DNA of 64,000 nucleotides from Enchytraeus crypticus (lineage: Eukaryota > Annelida > Clitellata > Enchytraeida > Enchytraeidae), in NCBI GenBank assembly GCA_905160935.1, contig CAJHZI010000609.1, forward strand, positions 764,001-828,000, read 5' to 3'. Under the pieces are notes generated by a model, which was not told where the DNA came from, searched no databases, and was given only the letters and a program-made list of their open reading frames with translations. Below are positions 49,579 to 63,205 of the stretch, in pieces. Position numbers and translations under genes: made by a program. Every line of letters starts with the position of its first letter. The first letter of the stretch is position 1.

Positions 49579-50838
49579 TCATGCCCAGATTCTCGAACAT
49601 TCTTTGATTCAGCTTTGCTTTGACTGATTTATGTTTTACACTTTTATTTAGTCTGACCACTGATGTTCTTCGTGTGAACAAAACGTTCGATTTACAACAA
49701 TCGATCGGCGCAGTTAGAGATAGAGAAAGGATTGAATGCTAATGCCTGAAGGCTGAAACCAGTTAGCCCTCCCATCGCAGCGGGAGTGAGGATTGGTGGC
49801 ATCTGGCGAAAGGAAATTAAATTATTTGGCTTGTGCTTTGAGACTGCCCACCAGAGGTCGCTGGGTGTCTAACCTCTCACTAACTGTTTGCCAATTCAAT
49901 AACCTGCCGCTTTATCGACCAGCGCTAAACCATTGGAATAAATAAACACCTATCCCTGAGTGTGCTCCAGAGCTACATTTCAGAGCTGGCTCCGAGCTTT
50001 GAGAGTTTGCTTGAGCATCTCGGTTTATAACACATCTATGTGCCTTCTATGTGTCACTGTGAAACTGTGAATGCGACTGTGCGTTTATATATTCTTCGTT
50101 TTGAATTTTTGTACTGGTCTGTGTATCAATTTGTATTGTTTGTTGCCATGAACGAAGATAGCATGAGTAGTTGCTTCCATTTACGATGTGCTCTTTTGCG
50201 TTTTTATGTCTTAATTTCTTAGTATCCCAACTTGAGCATTGAGTTAGCACCAGTAGCACAGATTTTCAATTGACTGAGTATTTGACGCATTAATTAAACG
50301 GCACACGGTATTTTTATTGCTAATACTACTTATTTAATGTTCTGAAATTGAATGATTCCATAAGGTGTCAAATACTTTATTGACCAATAATGTTATTGAG
50401 ACGGCAAATTAATCAAACTTCTTGTACAATAGAATATAAAAAATAGTCGATGAATAAAGCTGTTTCAGTTCTGAAGAGTATTAAGCAAACAGTCTTGTTG
50501 GTGCTCTTATTACTCTACTGTTACTACAGTATGCCTCTAGAACGATTATTTGAAAATAAGTTATAATCATTTACTAATTATTCTATTGCGACCATTCTAA
50601 GTATAGAAGAGAAAGAAAAAATAGTTAATAGTAAGATAAAACATCAAAAAGACACAGTTAAACGACCAGCTAACCATTAACATTTTGCATCACCCTAAAG
50701 TGTCGTTAAAATTATTTTATTTATGTACACAATTTATTCGGCCATGTGAATTTCACTTGATTTATTCATGTTTTTAGAACTTATATCTATAAAAGTTATT
50801 TATAAATGCTATTCATATGAATCCTTTTGCTTTTGCAG
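49579..50838. other. Upstream region or first intron of the Ig gene
   Basis: A denser, GC-richer part at 49700-50040 might be a promoter and leader. Near 50188 an ATG opens a short hydrophobic frame (MCSFAFLCLNFLVSQLEH) resembling a signal peptide. Its only donor is phase 0, however, and does not match the phase-1 entry of the exon at 50839. No signal-peptide exon could be assigned. Confidence 0.3.
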
Positions 50839-51102
50839 ACGCCGTTCAGTCATTTAGACCAGTGGTGACGTGGGGTCACGTTAACACAGTCATACGCCAG
50901 GGGGAGAACCTAACTCTCACGTGTACTGCGCATGACGTCGATACGTTCACAGTCATCAGGGTTGTTCACACGCAAGGATTGATTAATCGTACTGTAGCCG
51001 ATAACTACAACCTCAAACCTCCGTACAACAGGCTGACTCGCTATCGACTGAGCTATCAGGTCGATAGTCCTGGAGTGGGTACTCTGATTCTGTCTATCAC
51101 AG
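50839..51102 (+). CDS. Ig-domain protein, exon A (most of Ig domain 1)
   Basis: The exon lies between acceptor ttttgcag and donor ACAG/gtgagc, phase 1 at both sides, 264 nt. It starts (D)AVQSFRPVVTWGHVNTV and contains the first strands of an Ig fold: RQGENLTLTCTAHD has the B-strand Cys, and the region up to GTLILSITG gives the E strand. The F strand with the second Cys is in the next exon. The upstream ATG at 50817 is in the intron's acceptor tract and is not the start. With exons B to E it forms an extracellular protein with three Ig domains, probably an adhesion or recognition protein. The exact family is not identified. Confidence 0.85.
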
Positions 51103-51574
51103 GTGAGCATAGTTAAGTATCTATGTAGATATTTTGCATGTATGATTGACAACGATCTCGTGAAAAAAGAAGACTAAAGTTTGTTGCAGAATTTGGCTGG
51201 CCGGTACTGTTGATAAGGACATGGCAAGATAATTGTACGCTCAAATTTAAGCAACTAACTGAACTATGCTATGATATGCGACACAGCATTGGGAATCATA
51301 TAATACAATGCACTACAGTACAATAAATTCAAATTAAAATAAATGATGGATATTTCATAATTAAAATACGTGACCATACATTATAAAGTTTTTAAAGGCT
51401 TGGAGTAATTAAAGATATAAATAAAGAAGCAAGGAAATAAGGCGTTATTGGAAACAGCAATGCTTATAGGCTATGTATATTGACTTATATATTTAATATT
51501 GATATTTATGCTTATAACTATACTTATATTTCTATTTATAATTATATTCGTATTTATTGCTTCTATATCTGCAG

Positions 51575-51667
51575 GTGTGGATGGAGAAGACAGTGGATTC
51601 CTTTCCTGCTACAAACTCTCGGGTCAAGAAAAGCCTTACGAAGCCATCATAAACATCAACGTGCTCG
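51575..51667 (+). CDS. Ig-domain protein, exon B (end of Ig domain 1)
   Basis: 93 nt between acceptor tatctgcag and donor CTCG/gtgcgt, phase 1 to phase 1. It encodes (G)VDGEDSGFLSCYKLSGQE and ends AIININVL. DSGFLSCY is the D-x-G-x-x-x-C signature of the F strand, so the Cys pairs with the TLTC Cys of exon A. The IININVL end is the G strand that closes the domain. Confidence 0.85.
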
Positions 51668-51809
51668 GTGCGTAGTGTTTCGTATCAAAAGCTTTCGATA
51701 GAATTCAAAGCCCAACAGTTACTAACCGATTTCAGATATTTTACGGTTGACGAGAGAAAACAAAGCAAATTAAAAACTCTTTATCGCTATAAAAATTAGG
51801 TATTATAAT

Positions 51810-51812
51810 TAT

Positions 51813-51873
<61 letters not shown>

Positions 51874-52040
51874 GTATATATATATAATATATATATATGC
51901 ATATATATAATATAATATAATATAATAAATATATAAATATATATATGCATATATATAATATAATATAATAAATATATATATATATATATATATAATATAT
52001 AATAAATATATTAATATAATATATATGTAATAATATATGT

Positions 52041-52118
<78 letters not shown>

Positions 52119-52120
52119 AT
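51810..52120. repeat. Intronic (AC)n/(TA)n microsatellite
   Basis: About 310 bp of TA with ac and taatata interruptions lie in the intron between exons B and C, ending about 110 bp before exon C. Confidence 0.95.
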
Positions 52121-52227
52121 CAGAACTCTTTTTACCAATTCTCATTTCTTATCGAATTTATCATTCAGTAATAGCTGAAAACTCTGTTTCTTATTTTGAC
52201 GTTTCATTTGGTTTCACTGCCATACAG

Positions 52228-52602
52228 TTCCAGTCACTGAGATTTACATCGCTCGCATCACAGCAGACGGACAGACCCACAGGATCAGGGACGGTGATGA
52301 CATCATGCTGGAAGAGAATCTACCCTTGGGAGTGGGCTGTGTGGCAAGAACCGACAAAACCTCCACCCCAGCCGAACTTGAGATTACCATAGATGGCGAA
52401 GACGAGATGCAATTATTTGAACTGACCAATAGTGACAACCCGTTACAACTGGAGTCAGGCTTAAGCGCCAATAGGAGCGTGACCACGGCTACGCTAGTGA
52501 CGTCACGGCCTAGGCTACAGTTCAATGGTAAACAAATAAAATGCGCGGGTATCAGGAGAGCTTACGCTCACGTCACAGCTTCAGCGAATCTTGTCGTTAT
52601 GT
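52228..52602 (+). CDS. Ig-domain protein, exon C (Ig domain 2)
   Basis: 375 nt, phase 1 to phase 1, between acceptor cactgccatacag and donor TATGT/gtgagt. It encodes a complete domain, VPVTEIYIARITADG through SANLVVM. LPLGVGCVARTD gives the first Cys and NGKQIKCAGIRR the second. The central part is acidic (DGEDEMQLFELTNSD). A whole domain in one symmetrical phase-1 exon is typical of metazoan Ig genes. A possible N-glycosylation site is NRS. Confidence 0.88.
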
Positions 52603-53319
52603 GTGAGTTAATCAATTATCATGTTATTTTTAAATAAGCATTTAAATATGCATGTACATTATTCTGTATAAAATATGTAACCAAAATAGCCTATTTTATT
52701 TTTATGCGTACTGTTTTTATGACAAGATCGAGATGTAGATTTATATATAAATTTTGAATAATTTCGCCTATGCAATTTATACAAGCATTAGACTTTTCTG
52801 ATGAGCTGAGCCTGTAAGCATACTTGTAGTGTATCCAGTACTCGCCGCTCAAATAACAGAATTATTTTCTAAACAGAAAACTAACTGAAATTTCGATAGA
52901 AAATCTTTGCGGCAGGTGCAACAGTTTGAAAAACTAAATTTTATAATAGTACATTTATTCGTATGCATATCTCTTCTATAGGCTATGGGTGAAAATGGTT
53001 AGTCTTCTATGACTCAAAAACCAGGTATGTTCAATATGCATTACAGCAGTTACGTAGCGATTTTCGCATAATTTTGCCGGAAAGTTAAAATTAACATCGA
53101 ATGTACATGAAAGTATTAAATTGTGCAAAGTTAAAAAGCTCGCAATTTAGTGCTAGCGATTAACATATCCGTTAATTGTGAGTCTTAGTCTTGCGCTTTG
53201 AATTTATTTCATTATACTTCTATTGATTTTTAAAAAAGACCCACCAAACAAGCAAGCAAGAAACACTAAAATAAATAAGCCAGAGATTGTTGATTACGAT
53301 ACTTCCGAATTTCTACTCT

Positions 53320-53380
53320 TTTCTGTCTTTCGCTTTTCTCTTCATGTCCACATATGAGTGGATCTTTCAGTTTCAACTTT
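53320..53380 (+). repeat. R3 fragment in intron
   Basis: cttttctcttcatgtccac and atatgagtggatctttcag match the central R3 block. This is a short remnant within the intron between exons C and D. Confidence 0.6.
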
Positions 53381-53721
53381 CTAGCGTACGTTGCATTAAC
53401 GTTAGAGAACTCTCTACGTGATCGTTGTATTAAAAGTCTGAATAGATTAAACAACATCAGAATTAGTCACAAAGGTGAGTAAAATCATTACTTCTGCAAC
53501 TAAGTATATTTTATCTTTCTGAAGAGTAAAATATATTGATGTATTCCTGTATTAGTTCTGGTATAATAGAATTTAATTTTGGTCAGATATTTGCAAAATA
53601 TGTGTAGATATTCTTCCTCAATTTTCCTAGTTTACAATAAGGCCAAGACCTGGAAAAGTGCAGCTTTTCTTGCTTTGTGAATTTTTATCTACTATACATG
53701 TATATATGATTATCGTGTTGA

Positions 53722-53830
53722 GTCAGGGCCACTGAAGAATAGGCCAACCGTAATAAGCACGTGTCGTAATAGTCGACTGAGCAAGAACTTCTGAAGGCAC
53801 CAGGAGACCACCTCCGAAACATACTATTCC
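53722..53830 (+). mobile_element. R4 5' fragment in intron
   Basis: tgaagaataggccaacc and cacgtgtcgtaatagtcgac resemble 31815-31875, the 5' part of the longest R4 copy. The 3' part is absent. Confidence 0.5.
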
Positions 53831-54021
53831 TAAGCTATAGATTTTATTAAGGTGTAATATTTGGTGAAAGATTAACTCTTAACGCGATGGACTACCCTCT
53901 ATGGTGGGCTAAAGCAAAATTGATTAAGAATTTGTACCTTGGTCCTTCCATTGAACCTACATTTGAGAGATATAAATGTGTATTATAGCACTATCCAAAA
54001 ATACGATATATTTTTATGCAG

Positions 54022-54194
54022 ACGTTCCAAGAATCGAATGTGATCAGTACATAATGGTGACGTCTCGAGACGATAATGACGTCACATTCAAATGCCAGGT
54101 CAAGGCCAATCCCAGCGGCCTAGTGTCATGGAGGTTTGCGGATGATCTTCGATCTGATCTTTCCAAAGATCATAACTTTGTCTTCTCCAATCGG
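54022..54194 (+). CDS. Ig-domain protein, exon D (start of Ig domain 3)
   Basis: The acceptor tttttatgcag gives phase-1 entry, completing a Tyr codon with exon C. It encodes (Y)VPRIECDQYIMVTSRDD, then DVTFKCQVKANPSG and LVSWRF, the first Cys and the C-strand Trp of an Ig domain. The 3' limit is uncertain. Exon E needs a phase-0 end, and the best-placed phase-0 donor is CGG/gttcgg at 54195, which is weak. A better-looking GTAATA at 54202 gives phase 1 and would not fit exon E. If unspliced, the frame stops at 54213-54215. Confidence 0.75.
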
Positions 54195-54450
54195 GTTCGG
54201 AGTAATATCATGTAGACTTATAAATAAATAAATAAAAATAAAAATAAATCAGTAAAACCTTATATATTTAGGTATGCAAATGATGACACTTTATTTTATT
54301 AAAATATTTGTCATTTTTCGCACGAGATTGTTGACGTTAAATGTTCAATGGCATTATTGTTGTTGCATTGAAAGTTTATTAGCATCTATTGTAAGAATAA
54401 TTAATTTAACTGACAACATTTTATATCTACAGTAAAAATTATTTAACTGG

Positions 54451-54632
54451 CATCATATCTAATTTCTATAAGTGTTATGACATTAATTATGTCGATATTT
54501 AATTAAGTATCATTCAAGTAAGTTTGTTTTGAATTGTTGTGGCATCATACCTAATTTCTATAAGTGTTATGACATTAATTATGTCGATAGTTAACTAAGT
54601 ATCGTTCAAGTAAGTTTGTTTTGAATTATCAA
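54451..54632 (+). repeat. Tandem duplication, 92-bp unit, 2 copies
   Basis: catcatatctaatttctata at 54451 recurs at 54543, with only a few differences over about 90 bp. It lies in the intron between exons D and E. Confidence 0.95.
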
Positions 54633-55120
54633 TGTATAGGTTTAACTTTTATACTCCCAACTTGATATAAAAGCGAATTGAATAACCGAGTAGCCTATTA
54701 TATTATGCCTATATATACCGTATTTATTTATTATGCGTTTAATGTAAAAGTAATTATTTTAATAGCTAAATATTTTTAATAATATAAAAAATCAAAGATT
54801 AACATCACCGATAATGCGTTATAGTTTGGTATTGGTATAGTTCGGTATTTTGACTGGCAGTAATTAATTTTGATTCTAGGATTTATTGATGCCTTTCTTT
54901 ATGCACTAAACTCTCATCATTGTTGATTTCCCGCCTCATTGAATATTGCAAGGACTATAAAACAAAATATAATTGCGGGCTGAACTATAATCAATCAGTG
55001 ATAATTTAAGTAACATTTTGAGTGAAATCAGTGGTTTATTTCTTATGATTAGACTGAATACAAAATTGAAAACTCTAGTATAAGATATTGATCGATTATG
55101 TGATTGATTGATTGATTCAG

Positions 55121-55342
55121 GCTCTTCAGGCAGATGTTAGCGAGGTAACGATGACGTTGAAGGCTATCCCGAGGAGGTATATTCGTAACTATACGCTGAC
55201 GGTCACCAATGACGTCGGCGTTGCCACGGCGTCGGTTTCTTTGCTCAGGCGCGTCGAGCAGGAGAAAACGCCCGTGCCGCGCGGGACCAACGAAATCAGC
55301 CAACCTGTAAAATCTGCCAATTCAAATCGGGACGGCGGTTAA
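55121..55342 (+). CDS. Ig-domain protein, exon E (end of Ig domain 3)
   Basis: It starts after gattgattgattcag in phase 0 (ALQADVSEVTMTLKA). SEVTMTLKAI is the E strand, and RNYTLTVTNDVGVATASVSL spans the F and G strands. At the position of the conserved F-strand Cys (normally Y-x-C-x-x-x-N) there is Leu (YTLTVTN), so domain 3 lacks its second Cys. A charged, Pro-containing segment follows. The frame ends at TAA 55340-55342, but donors within the exon (CCT/gtaaaa at 55307, GGCG/gttaag at 55339) allow splicing to a further exon at 56139. The G- and C-rich composition marks it clearly as coding. Confidence 0.78.
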   Translation, partial: ALQADVSEVTMTLKAIPRRYIRNYTLTVTNDVGVATASVSLLRRVEQEKTPVPRGTNEISQPVKSANSNRDGG

Positions 55343-55639
55343 GATTTTTTTATAAACTATTAGCTATTAACTATTTTATAATTAGATATTAACTATTTTT
55401 ATAATTTTTTATTAGTTTAATAATTTTATAATTAGATATTAACTATTTTTATTAACTATCAACATTTTTTATTAACTATTATGATTTTGTATTAGCTATT
55501 AACTTTCACTAACTAAGAAGTGTACTGTTAAACTTTTCTATTAGTACTGCAATGATTTCTGAGCAACAATTGAAATAGTACTAGGATTTTTAACGAGTAG
55601 AATGAGTACTGATTAAAATGCGTATCTATTGATTTAGAA

Positions 55640-55800
55640 TATCAAATTAGCTCAGTGTGTAAGTGCGTTAGGTAGCGTCGTGAAAAATTTAAATCACCGT
55701 TCCCGAGGCCCTGGGATCCACTTTCGGTAGATCTAATCAGAGACTAATATCTCGGACATTCACAGGACTGGTAACATGGATAATTGATTACTTTGCCTAA
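55640..55800 (+). mobile_element. SINE-B copy
   Basis: gtaagtgcgttaggtagcgt, aatcagagactaatatctcg and gacattcacaggactggtaa match the family at 25780 and 58425. It is in the possible last intron of the Ig gene. Confidence 0.7.
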
Positions 55801-55859
55801 TTCCAATCGGTCGGTAATTCAGTTCTTGTTGCTATAATTTATTTTTTATTAGCTCCGGG

Positions 55860-56100
55860 AGTTTAGCACCTGGAGTAAAGTAAAATAAAAATAAAAATAA
55901 TAATAATTTTAAAATTCAATTAAAAAACTATAATTAATTAATTAATTATAATTATAATAATATAATATAATAATAGTATATTATAATATCATAATTATTG
56001 TAATTAATTAATTATTAATTTAATTATTAAATTAATTATTAATTATATAGTAATTTAATAATTTAATTTAATTTTTATTTATATTATTTTGTATAATAAT
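55860..56100. repeat. AT-rich (taatt)n-like low-complexity
   Basis: About 240 bp composed almost only of A and T, with irregular taatt and ataat units. It immediately precedes a candidate exon at 56139. Confidence 0.85.
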
Positions 56101-56138
56101 TTCAACATTCTAGAAATTTGTGCGTTTTTTATTTTCAG

Positions 56139-56278
56139 AAGCCCTACGAGTATCTTCAGCTTCTTCAGTGATTCGACAGAACGTTCAATCTCTTACTTTT
56201 TCTATTTCAATGTTTATCAGTTCATCGCTATTTCTTTCGTCCGTATGTTCTATTTATATTGCATGCTTAATTCGATGA
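56139..56278 (+). CDS. Candidate terminal exon of the Ig gene
   Basis: A strong acceptor (tgcgttttttattttcag) precedes three possible readings. Joined in phase 1 (from GGCG/gttaag) it reads (E)ALRVSSASSVIRQNVQ and then a hydrophobic segment of about 25 residues rich in Ser, Phe, Ile and Leu (SLTFSISMFISSSLFL...), ending at TGA 56276-56278. This would be a membrane anchor with almost no cytoplasmic tail. Joined in phase 0 (from CCT/gtaaaa) it reads KPYEYLQLLQ and stops at 56171, resembling a short tyrosine-containing tail. The third frame is open for longer but needs a phase-2 donor. The choice cannot be made from sequence alone. Confidence 0.4.
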
Positions 56279-56307
56279 TAGGTGCTGGTAGAGTGATTCT
56301 AAAACAA

Positions 56308-56440
56308 TTCGCCAAGTACAAAGATATTACTATAACAATTCGCTAAGTGTAAAAATATTGCTATAACATTTTGTCATGTACGAAGTTATTGCTCTAACTA
56401 TTGCTAAATAACAAGATGTTGCTATAACTGTTCGCTAACT
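56308..56440 (+). repeat. Degenerate ~33-bp tandem repeat
   Basis: Four imperfect units contain ttgctataac and cgctaa/cgccaa with aagatatt variants, just downstream of the candidate terminal exon. Confidence 0.65.
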
Positions 56441-57104
56441 TGTAAGATAGGGTATAAATCTCTAATTATCAACGTGTTAATAACAGTATTTTGAATTCTG
56501 TATTTCAATTGTAAAAATAAAATAATAAATTATGTCAAACATTACTAAAATAATACATAACTAAAAAGTAGTGCTCAAATAATTGCAATTTAAAAAGTAC
56601 TTAAGTCATTCGTTAATAGCTGCGTACTAAATAAATTGAAAGGGCTTTTCTAATAAATTTATCTAAAATAATTCCTTGACTAGCGAAGTATTCTTAAACT
56701 CATCCTTTAACCAAGAAATAAGCCAGCATAATCAAAATGATTTGATTAACTGCCTATCCGTTTAAGTAAAGAAATGATTGACCTAAGCAATCAGCAAAGT
56801 TTTTTAATTTGTAAAAAAAAAAAAAAATAAATCATAACTCAATAAATTTAAATCTTAAACTTAAGAATAATTTAGAATCTATATCCCTTTAATTTATCAG
56901 GAGATTTGAATAAATGATTGTAAACTTTGAATTGTCGTTTTTTACTTGAAGATTTATAACTTGAAATTTGGGTCAAACGTTTTCGTAAGACTTGAATGTG
57001 AGTAAAAATCGGGTGATTAAATACAAATAATGAAGAATTATTGTAGTTCGGAAACTAATAACTAGAAACCTTAGCGAAGATGAGATGTACATTTACATGC
57101 ATAT
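56441..57104. other. AT-rich 3' flank
   Basis: Several AATAAA-type motifs (for example aaataaaataataaa near 56515 and actaaataaattg near 56628) could serve as poly(A) signals for the Ig gene. Nothing else was recognised. Confidence 0.35.
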
Positions 57105-57105
57105 A

Positions 57106-57152
<47 letters not shown>

Positions 57153-57163
57153 TATATATATAC

Positions 57164-57215
<52 letters not shown>
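57105..57215. repeat. (TA)n microsatellite
   Basis: About 110 bp of TA with acatata interruptions. Confidence 0.95.
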
Positions 57216-57217
<2 letters not shown>

Positions 57218-57414
57218 TTACACATGTATATATGTATGGTATATGAATTGAACAGTATTTGTAACGCATATACATTTAGAGTATATATAAATATACAATA
57301 GCCTATACACGGTATACACTGTAGATGTATAAATATGTAATACAAAATTAAAAATTATGCAAATACATTATATATATATATTAGACGGTATATACCCTGT
57401 AAAACTTCTTCTAG

Positions 57415-57860
57415 TTCTCTTCTTTACAGCAGATCCATGGCGTATAGGCCTAACTCTTCTCTTCCAACCAATTCTATCCTCAGCTTTTCTTTTCATCCCT
57501 ATATAAGAATTAATTATCAAAATCATCCAACATCCCAAGTCTTGTTCTGTCTCTAACTCCTTTCCTCTGCAATCTCCTTCTATTACACCCATCAGCACAC
57601 TCTTCCCCTTGTACTATGGCCTATCCAGCTTTTCTTTTTTGTCTTCTCACATGTATTAACTTTCTCTGTCTACCGACTCTTTCATGAACTTCATGAATTT
57701 GTTTAGCTCCGTAAGCAATGTAATCATGTGGAAATTTAATGGTGAGATGGGTCCCCTTTGCCTTCCTCAAATTCTGCCGTAGGCGCCTATTACGTACAGC
57801 TTGTTTGTGGTTGCACTCTTCTGCCGTGATCCAACCACACCCGGGAGCAACAAGGCGAAC
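57415..57860 (+). repeat. R3 dispersed repeat, longest copy
   Basis: It contains agcagatccatggcgtatag, attctatcctcagcttttct and ggtgagatgggtcccctttg, followed by a distal block (ttctgccgtaggcgcctatt). Open minus-strand frames across it (57368-57881) derive from the repeat. Confidence 0.75.
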
Positions 57861-58029
57861 AACTGGAAAAATTATAAACAACTCCGGGAAATTACATATA
57901 TATCACTCTGTGTATAATTTTGTAATGAAAAATTCTCAATTATATAAATACATCATTATAGAAATACATCATTATAGTGTTTAAAGTATATATAATATTA
58001 TTAGAATGCTAATATACTATATAATTATA

Positions 58030-58121
58030 TATGTACTGTATGTATGTATGTATTTATGTATGTATGTATGTATGTATATGTATGTATGTTTGTACGTATG
58101 TATGTATATATATATATACAA

Positions 58122-58180
<59 letters not shown>
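58030..58180. repeat. (TATG)n then (TA)n microsatellite
   Basis: Tetranucleotide tatg units at 58035-58105 pass into a TA tract to 58177. Confidence 0.95.
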
Positions 58181-58183
<3 letters not shown>

Positions 58184-58424
58184 AGTCCCATATAATCATC
58201 GTTGATCAATAAGTTGATTGATACTATTGATGAGTAATCGTATCAATAAGTGATAGTGATATGTATAATGATACAAGATGAAAGTAATAATAACGAAAAT
58301 AGTGACATAAGATGATGTATAGTTATAAAAGATGAGTGATAGATTCATTGAGTTGTTACTATCACAAACGGTATGCCTTTACAAAGTCATAATATTAACA
58401 TAGATTGATTTACCAATAGCTCTC

Positions 58425-58560
58425 TGGGTAGAGCGTCAGCTAAGGTTATACACATTTATGTGACAATTCTTGGGGTCCTGGAATCAATTATCGGTACAGC
58501 TGATCAGGGAGTAAAGGTGGACATGCTCAGGACTGGTAATATGGACAGTTGACTATGAAT
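58425..58560 (+). mobile_element. SINE-B copy
   Basis: tctgggtagagcgtcagcta is A-box-like, followed by ggaatcaattatcggtac, gctgatcagggagtaaaggt and caggactggtaatatgga. It is close to the copy at 55640. Confidence 0.7.
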
Positions 58561-58599
58561 TGTTTTAATGTGCTGTATTGAAAGTTACATGGATATGAG

Positions 58600-58690
58600 A
58601 AATTGGCTGAAGTTCGAGACGATAAAAATATACCGAGAAGGCATATGCCATGGATCAACCCCTAGATAGTACGCTAAGAGAGGGAAAGAG
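58600..58690 (-). repeat. R3 fragment, reverse orientation
   Basis: catatgccatggatcaaccc and tacgctaagagaggga are the reverse complement of R3 core sequence. Confidence 0.55.
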
Positions 58691-60534
58691 AAAAGAAAGA
58701 GAGAGAGAGAGGGATTAAAGTGATGATTTTCAGCATGTCCAATTATTCACTATAATGCACATTTTAACCGTTAACATTTAGAATTTGGGACCTTTTCTTC
58801 ACAGCAGGGTAATTGTACTTCTGAAAAACTACGATAACAAATTGTCTTAGGTTGTGCAGTATTAGAGCAGAAAAATGTTAATTGTTTTAACGTACTAGTT
58901 TGTAACTCGTAATACGGGTCCTATGATAATTTTATTTTGTAATATACTACTAACCGATTTCCATTGTAATATCTACATTCAACATAGTATTTTGCCTGCA
59001 ATAGGCCCAATGGAGCGATAATAAATTCACTTACATTTTATTACTGTTTTGGATTGCTTGTGATTCATTATTATTTCATATATGTGCGTAACGTTAATAT
59101 ACAATATACTTTCACTAGGCCAAGGATTTGAAAGAGAAGAATTTATTTGGATGGAAGAACGGATAATGATTGTCACACAATTAAACTGAACATGTATATA
59201 GATATGATTTTATTGTGCCAGTTGAAAATTAAATAAAAGCTATAATATAAAATAGAAGTTAGCAATAAGCGTACTTTTAGCATTCATTGATTATTTCCGT
59301 GAACATATTGTACATGTATCATTAGTTTTAGTCTTCTGCGCAATTTTATGTTTAATCATTTGGTCATCAAAGTAACTTGTATATGAACTTGGATGAATGG
59401 AATACGTAAACAGTTACATGTTAGAGACGCGTGATATTATATTTAATATATTGTATTTGTACCTTTTAAGGCCTGCAAAGCACAACCATTCAGGTGTTGG
59501 CGAATCAGTTATTCAGTAGTCACAGGAATAATAATAAAGGTTTAACATTTCCTCATACAACGATGGAGTCAGGGACGTAATACGACATATGCGTAATATC
59601 TACTTTCTGTAAACTCGTGTGTTTGTGATGTGAGGTTTCTTGGTAATAAATGCTTAATTGTACTCGTGCGATGTATTTAAGGTATTAACAAAGTATTATT
59701 CTAATAAAATTCAAAAATAATTTAAACTCGAGATTTTACATTTATTTGTAACTTTATTATTCGTAACTGAAAAGGAAACAAGGTTGAACAATTCATCTAA
59801 ACTGAACTCAACAAGGCACTCGTTTATCTGCGCAGCATACTGTGATATTGAGGAAATATTGCAACATCCTAATAAGGCAAATGATTAACAGAAAAATGTA
59901 ACTAATTTTTAATAATAAGGCACATTTAATACAGAGAATCGCTTTCACACAGACTTCAACAGTCATATAGATCCAATAAAGACCAATATTTGTGATTAAT
60001 GCCGATATACATGTACATATAAGAGTAAAAAGTTTCAAGAAATTATTTGGCTGCTCGTAGTTGCAAAATTTAAATGATTAAAATAATTTTTAAACAGAAT
60101 ATATATATATTATATTTAAAAATTTTAAAGTTGTATTTCGAAGAGAAAATCAACGAAAGCAGTAACTACGTTCCGACAATAAGCAACAAAATGTTCAAGC
60201 GTAAACGTAGACTTTAGTTTAGATCGAAAACTACCAGCAGTAGAAAGTAGTGTAACTAATCGACACTATGTATAACACGTGTAAATGCCGTAGTTCATTT
60301 CAAAAAGTTAACTTTAACGAAAGACTCAGGTTATCGTCTTAGCAAACACGCACAAAATACAAGTTTCACTATTAGAAATACCCTCTATTTTTTCTTAAAC
60401 ATTATTAATTAGGCTTAGATTATATGAATATATTTGCCATTTCTAATGTATAGAAAACTCAGTACTTTTAACTGTTTTAAGTTTAGTGCGATGCTTCATA
60501 GCTGTCCATAATAATATATCAACGTTATACATAC
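58691..60534. other. AT-rich intergenic DNA
   Basis: Between the Ig gene and the SERCA gene. The 76-residue minus frame at 59808-60038 is hydrophobic but has no splice support and does not resemble the extended tail of long SERCA isoforms. Confidence 0.4.
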
Positions 60535-60612
60535 ATACATAACGGACACACTGGGTCAGGAAGCACAGATGCTTGTTTAAGACCCATTTCCTCCTTCTTC
60601 TCCATGGTTATT
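60535..60612 (-). repeat. R5 dispersed repeat, copy 2
   Basis: The reverse complement reads ataaccatggagaag, aaacaagcatctg and ccagtgtgtccgttatg, matching 10757-10845. Confidence 0.65.
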
Positions 60613-60859
60613 AGTAATCGTATGTGAAGGTACAATACTTATGTGAAGGTAAAATACTTGAAGTAACGATAGAGAAGCAAATTCTGCTTACTAATTTCAT
60701 ACTAAGCTAGACTACATTTACAGGCCATAAAAGCGGGATAATTAATTGAAATGAATCTGTCATCATTAGATATGATTCCTTATCTAGGAAATTGTGGTAA
60801 ACATAAATGAGCACACACACACACAAAAGACACCCATGCGCGTACTTACATACATACAA

Positions 60860-60912
60860 ACACTCTTCTTATTTAGTCTTACTTAAATAAACACTCTTCT
60901 TATTTAGTCTTT
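60860..60912 (+). repeat. Short direct duplication
   Basis: acactcttcttatttagtct occurs twice, about 30 bp apart, in the downstream flank of the SERCA tail exon. Confidence 0.85.
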
Positions 60913-61027
60913 ACTTTAGCTTGATGATGTCACGATATTTCAGTGTGACGTAATTATTTTATGACGTAGTAGTATGAATGATTGTGTCATAGTTGGGCAA
61001 AGCTTATAAGCTTAGCAATCTTCCTAT

Positions 61028-61068
61028 CTATTTCTTCTCGGCTGCCATTGGATCGACTGCTACGGCAA
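61028..61068 (-). CDS. SERCA: SERCA Ca2+-ATPase, likely terminal coding exon
   Basis: On the - strand an acceptor with a pyrimidine-rich tract (taattgtttctattgtgttatgtaacag) precedes two bases that complete the Gly/Val codon split in the previous exon. The 12 codons AVAVDPMAAEKK and TAG follow. The combined C-terminus (RRITD)VAVAVDPMAAEKK is a short hydrophilic tail like those of short SERCA isoforms. Frame and phase agree with exon 62002-62119. The exon is very small and poorly conserved, so a different tail exon remains possible. Confidence 0.5.

Positions 61069-63205
<2,137 letters not shown>

Noticed and set aside
50817..50838. ATG at 50817 as the start of the Ig gene
   Set aside because: The codons between 50817 and 50838 are the pyrimidine tract and acceptor of an intron. 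The exon begins at 50839, and a signal-peptide exon should lie upstream.
57368..57881. Minus-strand open frames with charged composition
   Set aside because: They lie within a long R3 repeat copy and share sequence with other non-coding R3 copies.
59808..60038. Hydrophobic minus-strand frame as a long SERCA tail exon
   Set aside because: It has several hydrophobic segments, no in-phase acceptor and no likeness to known SERCA tails.
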